In this document: one piece after another, positions 58,557 through 64,000 of the stretch
Numbering within the stretch: the first letter of the stretch is position 1
How the letters are laid out: each line of letters starts with the position of its first letter
Assembly: GCA_003284445.1 (NCBI GenBank)
Contig: QBVH01000007.1
Location: 1-64,000 of the forward strand
Source: Prochlorococcus sp. AG-311-D23
Lineage (GTDB): Bacteria; Cyanobacteriota; Cyanobacteriia; PCC-6307; Cyanobiaceae
DNA length: 64,000 bases
Direction of reading: 5' to 3'
Notes under the pieces: generated by a model
Databases searched by the model: none
Seen by the model: only the letters and a program-made list of their open reading frames with translations
What the model was told of the DNA's origin: nothing
Translations under genes and position numbers: made by a program

Positions 58557-60707
58557 ATGGTTTCCAGTGGATTGAATAAAAACAATGTGTCTTCGGCTTC
58601 AAAAGACATTGCTGTTATGGATAGAGCCAATCTTGCTTTCCCTTTGGCTGCAATTACAGGCCATGGAACTTTAAAGCTTGCTTTAATGCTTGCTGCAGTT
58701 GATCCAGGTTTGGGAGGTGTGATAATTGCGGGTGGTCGAGGGACTGGAAAATCTGTTTTAGCTAGAGGCTTGCATGCCCTTCTCCCGCCGATTGAAATAA
58801 TTGATTTAGACGAATTAGCTGATACTGATGATGGTGATGATTCATTTATTTATCCAGCAGGTAGAAATTTAGATCCTTCTTTTTCAGGCGAGTGGGATGA
58901 TTTAACAAAAAAACTGTTTACAAAAAAAATAGGAAGTCATGAAAATGTTGATGACTTAGAAAATATCCCCAAAAAAGTTGTATCTGCGCCTTTTATTCAG
59001 GTTCCCTTAGGAGTAACTGAGGATAGGCTTGTTGGTGCAGTTGATGTTGCTGCTTCATTGTCAAGCGGAACTCCAGTATTTCAGCCAGGGTTACTAGCTG
59101 AGGCTCACAGAGGGGTTTTGTACATAGACGAATTGAATTTGTTGGATGACAGCATTGTCAATCTTCTTTTGGCTTCAGTAGGGGCAGGTGAAAATAGGGT
59201 TGAACGAGAAGGATTGAGCCTAAGTCACCCATGCCGACCTCTATTGATTGCTACTTACAATCCTGAAGAGGGTGGGTTAAGGGACCATCTCTTGGACAGA
59301 TTTGCAATTGTTTTATCTGCAGATCAATTAATTACAAACGAACAAAGAGTTGAAATAACTCAATCTGCCATTTCTCATGGTCAATCAAGTGAAGCTTTTT
59401 CTAAGAAATGGTCTGAAGACACAGAATCTCTATCAACACAATTACTTTTAGCAAGGCAATGGCTTCCAGATGTTCAAATCAGTGAGGATCAAATTGAATA
59501 CTTAGTTTTGGAAGCCATTCGAGGGGGAGTCGAAGGACACAGATCAGAGCTTTATGCAGTAAGAGTTGCAAAAGCTCATGCTGCCTTGTGTGGTAGAGAT
59601 TCAGCGGACGCTGAAGATTTAAAAGCGGCAGTAAGACTTGTAATCGCTCCGAGGGCGATGCAAATGCCTTCGGAAGAGGAAATGGAGCCTCCAGCTCCTG
59701 AAGATCAGCAGCCACCTCCGCCTCCTGAAGACTCTGATGACAATAATGATCAAGAAGAAGATCAAGAAGAAGATCAGCAAGAGGAGCAAGATGAAGAGTC
59801 ATCACCTCCAATTCCGGAGGAATTTATGCTTGATCCAGAAGCATGTGCTGTAGATCCTGATTTATTGCTTTTTTCATCCACTAAATCAAAGAGTGGAAAT
59901 AGCGGAAGTCGATCAGCTGTTTTAAGTGATAACCGAGGGAGATATGTAAAACCAATTCTTCCAAGAGGTCCTGTTAGAAGGATTGCTGTTGATGCAACTT
60001 TAAGAGCTGCCGCTCCTTATCAGAAAGCTAGAAGAGAAAGAGAACCTAATAGAAAAGTTATTGTTGAGGAAGGGGATTTGCGTGCAAAATTACTTCAACG
60101 TAAAGCAGGAGCACTTGTAATTTTCTTGGTTGATGCAAGTGGCTCAATGGCTCTCAATAGAATGCAGAGTGCAAAGGGAGCTGTTATTCGGTTGTTAACT
60201 GAAGCTTACGAAAATAGAGATGAAGTTTCTCTGATACCTTTCAGAGGAGATCAAGCAGAAGTTTTGCTTCCTCCAACTAGATCAATCACTGCCGCGAAAA
60301 GGAGGCTAGAGGCAATGCCATGTGGTGGTGGATCTCCACTTGCTCATGGTTTGACTCAAGCTGCGAGAGTAGGAGCAAATGCTTTAGCAACAGGAGATCT
60401 GGCTCAGGTGGTAGTAGTAGCAATTACAGATGGTAGAGGAAACGTCCCCTTAAGTACTTCATTAGGTCAACCAGTCCTTGAGGGAGAAACACCTCCTGAC
60501 TTAAAGCAAGAAGTTCTTGATGTTGCTTCGCGTTATCGAGCTCTTGGTATTAAGTTGCTTGTAATTGATACAGAAAGAAAGTTTATTGCAAGTGGAATGG
60601 GGAAAGACTTGGCTGAGGTCTCTGGAGGTAAATATGTTCAACTACCTAAGGCAAGTGATCAAGCTATTGCTTCAATTGCAATGGATGCAATAAATAGCGT
60701 CACCTGA
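58557..60707 (+). CDS. chlD: Magnesium chelatase subunit D
   Basis: AAA+ and integrin-I-domain subunit that works with ChlI and ChlH to insert Mg2+ into protoporphyrin IX, the committed step to chlorophyll. Residues 25-330 form the AAA+ module with [14 protein letters not shown] and [11 protein letters not shown]. Residues 375-425 are an acidic, proline-rich linker. The C-terminal 200 residues form a von Willebrand A domain with the MIDAS motif [12 protein letters not shown] start at the ATG at 58557 (716 residues). A TTG seven codons upstream is possible. Confidence 0.96.
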   Translation: MVSSGLNKNNVSSASKDIAVMDRANLAFPLAAITGHGTLKLALMLAAVDPGLGGVIIAGGRGTGKSVLARGLHALLPPIEIIDLDELADTDDGDDSFIYPAGRNLDPSFSGEWDDLTKKLFTKKIGSHENVDDLENIPKKVVSAPFIQVPLGVTEDRLVGAVDVAASLSSGTPVFQPGLLAEAHRGVLYIDELNLLDDSIVNLLLASVGAGENRVEREGLSLSHPCRPLLIATYNPEEGGLRDHLLDRFAIVLSADQLITNEQRVEITQSAISHGQSSEAFSKKWSEDTESLSTQLLLARQWLPDVQISEDQIEYLVLEAIRGGVEGHRSELYAVRVAKAHAALCGRDSADAEDLKAAVRLVIAPRAMQMPSEEEMEPPAPEDQQPPPPPEDSDDNNDQEEDQEEDQQEEQDEESSPPIPEEFMLDPEACAVDPDLLLFSSTKSKSGNSGSRSAVLSDNRGRYVKPILPRGPVRRIAVDATLRAAAPYQKARREREPNRKVIVEEGDLRAKLLQRKAGALVIFLVDASGSMALNRMQSAKGAVIRLLTEAYENRDEVSLIPFRGDQAEVLLPPTRSITAAKRRLEAMPCGGGSPLAHGLTQAARVGANALATGDLAQVVVVAITDGRGNVPLSTSLGQPVLEGETPPDLKQEVLDVASRYRALGIKLLVIDTERKFIASGMGKDLAEVSGGKYVQLPKASDQAIASIAMDAINSVT

Positions 60708-60719
60708 AACTTGTTGTGT

Positions 60720-61565
60720 TTAGGGATATATGTCATCAAATAATTTGCCCAAACCGATAGTTACCCTTTTCAATGAGTCTAAGAGTTCTTCGTCTTCGAT
60801 AATAGTGCCCATATCTGAACTCATTTGGTCAATTTTCTTTGTCAGAGAACTTGATGTTGAAGCAAGGTCCTGAATATCTTTTAGTGTCTTAGGGTTGTCT
60901 ATACTTCTAAGAATGTTATTTAAATGAATAGAAGCTTTTGTTAATTCAGAAATTATAGGTTTTGCTCTTATAAGTTCTAATTTAGAAAGCAAGACAAGTT
61001 CATCAAGATTTGCTTGAGTCCTGTCGAATTGAGTAATAGATTCTGATACTTTGTTTATTATTTCTTGCCTATCTGCTTCATCAATAATTCCAGTTATACC
61101 ATCTGTAAGACTTGTTATGCTAGCCATTTCTACCCCTTTAATTTCATCTCCACCACATAAAATTCTTTGATTAGGACATTCTTTTTTGACTGTATTTAGC
61201 TCGTTGCTTTTTAATGATTTACCTAATGAGACTAATGATAATTGAGCATCACCTCCAAGCATAGAGCTTGTAACTATTTTAGCGATTACAGGTTTTGGTA
61301 AAATTAGATTATCGTTGTTTAATTTTATCTTAGTGTCAACTGTGTTTGGGGTGAAACTTATCTTTTGAACAGATCCAACAATGATTCCCCGATAAGTAAC
61401 TGGAGACATCTTGGCAAGACCACTTGCATCTTTGAAGCTTGCAGATATCTCCCAGGTTTTAGAACCTAAACGAAAATCTCTTAACCAAAGCATTGCTCCT
61501 GAAAAGATAACTAATCCACCTAGTAGTGAAAATCCAACAAAAGCATCTCGTAAACTTCTGCGCAT
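60720..61565 (-). CDS. MCE-domain (MlaD-like) lipid transport protein
   Basis: A 281-residue protein with an N-terminal membrane anchor (about 10-28) and an MCE/MlaD domain at about 38-115 (VTYRGIIVGSVQKISFTPN). A helical C-terminal region follows. MCE proteins hold lipids for ABC-driven transport between membranes; in plastids the counterpart is TGD2. It sits 4 bp downstream of the matching ATPase gene. The permease subunit is not in this window. Confidence 0.88.
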   Translation of the reverse strand: MRRSLRDAFVGFSLLGGLVIFSGAMLWLRDFRLGSKTWEISASFKDASGLAKMSPVTYRGIIVGSVQKISFTPNTVDTKIKLNNDNLILPKPVIAKIVTSSMLGGDAQLSLVSLGKSLKSNELNTVKKECPNQRILCGGDEIKGVEMASITSLTDGITGIIDEADRQEIINKVSESITQFDRTQANLDELVLLSKLELIRAKPIISELTKASIHLNNILRSIDNPKTLKDIQDLASTSSSLTKKIDQMSSDMGTIIEDEELLDSLKRVTIGLGKLFDDIYP

Positions 61566-61569
61566 AAAA

Positions 61570-62355
61570 TTATGAGTCCTCAGGTTGCATTGGTCCTTGA
61601 AGATTACCTGTGCGAAATTGTTTCACATAGGAATTTTCACTTTGTTTAAATTGATCTATAGATCCATCCCATTGAAACTTGCCACCGTAAAGCAAAATAA
61701 CTCTATTAGCTGTTCTTTCAATTGTACTTGAAACGTGACTTACAACAATTGAACATCCCTCCGCAGCCTCAGTTGTTTTAATAATTAGATCTTCAATTCG
61801 AGTACAAGCTATTGGATCTAAACCAGCAGTTGGTTCGTCATATAGAAGAAGCGGAATAGAGTCTTTTCCTCTCTCGGCGTCACTAATTAATGCACGAGCA
61901 AAACTCACTCTTTTTTGCATCCCTCCACTCAGTTGATTTGGAAATTTGTCTGCAACATCATATAAGCCCACTTTCTGTAAACAGTTTAAGACTTTTTTAT
62001 TGATAAAATCCTCGGAATAACCCCTCTGTTTTTCAAGTAAAAAACCTACATTTTCCCTAACAGTTAGTGATGCTAACAATGCTGGATTTTGAAAAACTAA
62101 CCTCACATCGGGAGGACTATTTTGATCAAGCCTTAAATAATTTTGCTCAATACCTGCTATTTGAAGGCTTCCTTCAGAAGGCAAGAGCAAACCAGCTAGT
62201 AATCGAAGTATTGTTGACTTTCCTGAGCCTGATGGACCAACAATCGCAAGCCTCTCTCCAGCCATCATAGCTAGATTGACTTCATCGAGAACTTTGTTTG
62301 ACCCCAGTTCGACACTGAGATCTTTCATCAACATTACTTGAGTGTTTTTTGGCAC
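61570..62355 (-). CDS. ABC transporter ATP-binding protein (MlaF/TGD3 type)
   Basis: A 261-residue ABC ATPase with Walker A GPSGSGKSTILRLLAG, Q-loop VFQNPALLASLTVRENVGF, signature LSGGMQKRVSFARAL, and Walker B LLLYDEPTAGLDPIA. This form of the signature is typical of MlaF-like proteins that power MCE systems, and the MCE gene follows directly. Together they probably move lipids to or from the outer membrane or thylakoid. The split from the permease gene is normal in cyanobacteria. Confidence 0.92.
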   Translation of the reverse strand: MPKNTQVMLMKDLSVELGSNKVLDEVNLAMMAGERLAIVGPSGSGKSTILRLLAGLLLPSEGSLQIAGIEQNYLRLDQNSPPDVRLVFQNPALLASLTVRENVGFLLEKQRGYSEDFINKKVLNCLQKVGLYDVADKFPNQLSGGMQKRVSFARALISDAERGKDSIPLLLYDEPTAGLDPIACTRIEDLIIKTTEAAEGCSIVVSHVSSTIERTANRVILLYGGKFQWDGSIDQFKQSENSYVKQFRTGNLQGPMQPEDS

Positions 62356-62482
62356 ACTCTCCCCTAATGTTTGTTTACCTATCTCATTTTGTATGAGATA
62401 TGTGAAATGGGAAGTTTAATTAGGGTTTATATGAATTAATGATTTAGGTCTCTTTGTTGAAATCTCCTCAAAACCGAATCCA

Positions 62483-63880
62483 TTGAACAAAAGAAGGACA
62501 AGAAAATTAAGAAGATCTACCTTGCGTAAAAGCCTTTTCGCTAACTTGTCTTTTCATCTTTACTCTCGCTTCAAAAGAGCTATTAGATGGCTTTTGCCAG
62601 GATTAGTAGTCAAAAGGTGGATGATGACATCTGGCTTGGGTTTATTAATTGCTTTGATTGGAGTCTCTATTTGGGCTGATCTGCGTCCAATTTATTGGGT
62701 CATTGAAATACTTTTTTGGTTTTTAGGATTTATAGCTACTTTTTTACCTAGAACCATTTCTGGACCAATAGTCTTTTTCATAGGGATATCACTTTTGATT
62801 TGGGGTCAAGGCAGAAGTTTTGAATCTATTAGGCAGGCTTTAGGTTCAAAAAAAGATACTTTTTTGGTTGATGCATTAAGAGCTAAGCAGAAATTAAATA
62901 GAGGTCCAAATATTGTTGCTATTGGAGGAGGAACTGGTTTATCTTCATTATTAAAAGGCTTAAAAAGATACAGCAGCCGAATCACAGCAATAGTGACTGT
63001 TGCCGATGACGGAGGAAGTAGTGGAGTGCTTAGGAGAGAGCTGGGTGTTCAGCCGCCAGGAGACATAAGGAATTGTTTAGCAGCTTTAGCAACAGAAGAG
63101 CCACTTATTAAAGGCCTTTTTCAATATCGCTTCCCTTCAGGTAGTGGACTTGAGGGACATAGTTTTGGGAATCTTTTCTTATCTGCCTTGACTGCGATAA
63201 CTGGAAGTTTAGAGACCGCAATTACTGCTTCAAGTCGTGTCCTTGCTGTTCAAGGGCAAGTTGTACCAGCCACTAATGTAGATGTTCGTTTGTGGGCGGA
63301 ACTCGAAAATGGTGACAGAATTGATGGAGAGTCAGCCATAGGGAAAGCCCCCTTACCAATAATTAGAATCGGCTGTTACCCATCGCGACCACCAGCTTTG
63401 CCAAGAGCTCTAGAGGCTATAAAAAATGCTGAAATTATTTTGATAGGCCCAGGAAGTTTATACACTTCAATTCTCCCAAACCTTCTTGTACCTGAAATTG
63501 TCGAGGCGATTGAGAAGAGCAAAGCTCCAAAACTATACATATGTAATTTGATGACTCAACCAGGAGAAACTGATGGACTTGACGTGACTGGTCATGTAAG
63601 GGCTATTGAAGCGCAATTAGCATCTAGAGGAATTACCAGGAAAATATTTAGTTCCATACTCGCTCAAGATGAGTTGACACCCTCCCCATTGGTTGATTAC
63701 TACAAATCAAAAGGGGCTGAGCCAGTCAAATGCAATAAAATCGATCTTTTGTCTAGAGGATATAATGTTTATTTGGCTTCTCTTCAGGGTTCAAAGGCTA
63801 CTCCAACTTTCAGACATGACCCAAGAAGTCTTGCTTTAGCAATAATGAGATTTTACAGAAGATACAAAAAAGGTAAATAA
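62483..63880 (+). CDS. YvcK/CofD-like gluconeogenesis-factor family protein
   Basis: A 465-residue protein with a basic N-terminus and two or three membrane segments (about residues 45-110) before a CofD-like domain beginning IVAIGGGTGLSSLLKGLKRYSSRITAIVTVADDGGSSG. Further motifs are PPGDIRNCLAAL, EGHSFGNLFLSALT and GPGSLYTSILPNLLV. Bacterial YvcK proteins bind UDP-sugars and influence cell-wall synthesis on gluconeogenic substrates. The N-terminal membrane extension appears to be a cyanobacterial addition. The start is a TTG at 62483, and it is convergent with ndhJ. Confidence 0.88.
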   Translation: MNKRRTRKLRRSTLRKSLFANLSFHLYSRFKRAIRWLLPGLVVKRWMMTSGLGLLIALIGVSIWADLRPIYWVIEILFWFLGFIATFLPRTISGPIVFFIGISLLIWGQGRSFESIRQALGSKKDTFLVDALRAKQKLNRGPNIVAIGGGTGLSSLLKGLKRYSSRITAIVTVADDGGSSGVLRRELGVQPPGDIRNCLAALATEEPLIKGLFQYRFPSGSGLEGHSFGNLFLSALTAITGSLETAITASSRVLAVQGQVVPATNVDVRLWAELENGDRIDGESAIGKAPLPIIRIGCYPSRPPALPRALEAIKNAEIILIGPGSLYTSILPNLLVPEIVEAIEKSKAPKLYICNLMTQPGETDGLDVTGHVRAIEAQLASRGITRKIFSSILAQDELTPSPLVDYYKSKGAEPVKCNKIDLLSRGYNVYLASLQGSKATPTFRHDPRSLALAIMRFYRRYKKGK

Positions 63881-63881
63881 A

Positions 63882-64000
63882 TTAGTAAGCATCTTGCATC
63901 TCATAAAAATCTGGCTGAACATAGTCTTTTCTAAGAGGCCATCCTTTCCAATCTTCAGGCATTAACAGTCTTTTAGGATGAGGATGCCCTTTGAAGTTAA
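63882..64000 (-). CDS. ndhJ: NAD(P)H-quinone oxidoreductase subunit J, 3' end (partial)
   Basis: The final 38 or so codons of a minus-strand gene whose start lies beyond the window. The readable end is [20 protein letters not shown] followed by [11 protein letters not shown] and a TAA. This is the characteristic C-terminus of NdhJ, a peripheral-arm subunit of the thylakoid NDH-1 complex used in cyclic electron flow. In cyanobacteria ndhC and ndhK usually precede it, so they are expected just outside the window. Confidence 0.92.
   Translation of the reverse strand, partial: NFKGHPHPKRLLMPEDWKGWPLRKDYVQPDFYEMQDAY

Noticed and set aside
59479-59811. 110-residue minus-strand ORF inside chlD
   Set aside because: It is the antisense of the acidic, proline-rich ChlD linker; the leucine-rich product is a composition artefact.
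59680-59830. Repetitive GAAGATCAAGAAGA-like tract in chlD as a possible unstable repeat or frameshift
   Set aside because: The frame stays open through it and ChlD proteins normally have an acidic proline-rich linker here.

Overview
The window reads as 64 kb of cyanobacterial core chromosome from a marine picocyanobacterium, most likely Prochlorococcus. The evidence is strongly AT-rich DNA, very short intergenic spaces, and genes for oxygenic photosynthesis (psbO, psbH, psbI, psbK, chlD, crtR, ndhJ). Cyanobacteria-specific conserved families (Ycf20, Ycf66, DUF3155, DUF3177, DUF3181, DUF3769) and NtcA nitrogen control point the same way. A photolyase gene and the base composition suggest a NATL-like low-light clade, but that assignment is inference. 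I found no insertion sequence, integrase, prophage, CRISPR array or restriction system.

Layout. 1-9.4 kb: aroC, a divergent KDPG-type aldolase, ftsH, ATP sulfurylase, psbO, coaBC, a Ycf20 protein, pyrB and a 3-methyladenine glycosylase. 9.7-16.4 kb: gatC, crtR, tRNA-Leu(UAG), a Ycf66-like membrane protein, ileS, DUF3177 and trmB. 16.5-22.7 kb: a thylakoid-type thioredoxin, thyX-dcd-cobO on the minus strand, divergent ntcA, a DUF3084 protein, a YqgF-like protein, pth, tatA and psbH. 23-33 kb: psbI, a large LptA/OstA-like envelope protein, leuDC, cinA, glyA, tRNA-Arg(ACG), two small conserved proteins, murJ and sfsA. 33.5-43.2 kb: the ammonium transporter amt1 with a canonical NtcA site, ispH, a DoxX protein, purH, an esterase, DUF3155, an orphan histidine kinase, cobS, tgt and psbK. 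43.3-54.6 kb: a Gfo/Idh/MocA oxidoreductase, a CNNM/CBS protein, a tRNA with CAU anticodon, pyrE, ygfZ, a TM0106-type nuclease-like protein, a phosphohexomutase, rdgB, a carotenoid oxygenase, hisB, fabI and a peroxiredoxin-like protein. 54.6-64 kb: a DegT aminotransferase, photolyase, Nudix hydrolase, folK, chlD, an MCE protein with its ABC ATPase, a YvcK/CofD-like protein and the 3' end of ndhJ.

How the genes connect. Nitrogen control is represented by both the regulator (ntcA) and a target (amt1), each preceded by a perfect GTA-N8-TAC site. dcd and thyX supply dTTP. cobO and cobS belong to cobalamin synthesis. pyrB/pyrE, purH and rdgB serve nucleotide metabolism and pool cleaning. The OstA-like protein, the MCE protein and its ATPase point to outer-envelope lipid traffic.

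I did not find a new multi-gene system. The observations most worth checking are small ones: a CobO homologue lacking its Walker A motif, cobS and the glycosylase gene whose conserved N-termini lie upstream of any ordinary start codon, the absence of a recognisable psbN between psbH and psbI, a nuclease-like protein with an apparently dead RecB centre, and the NtcA operators.
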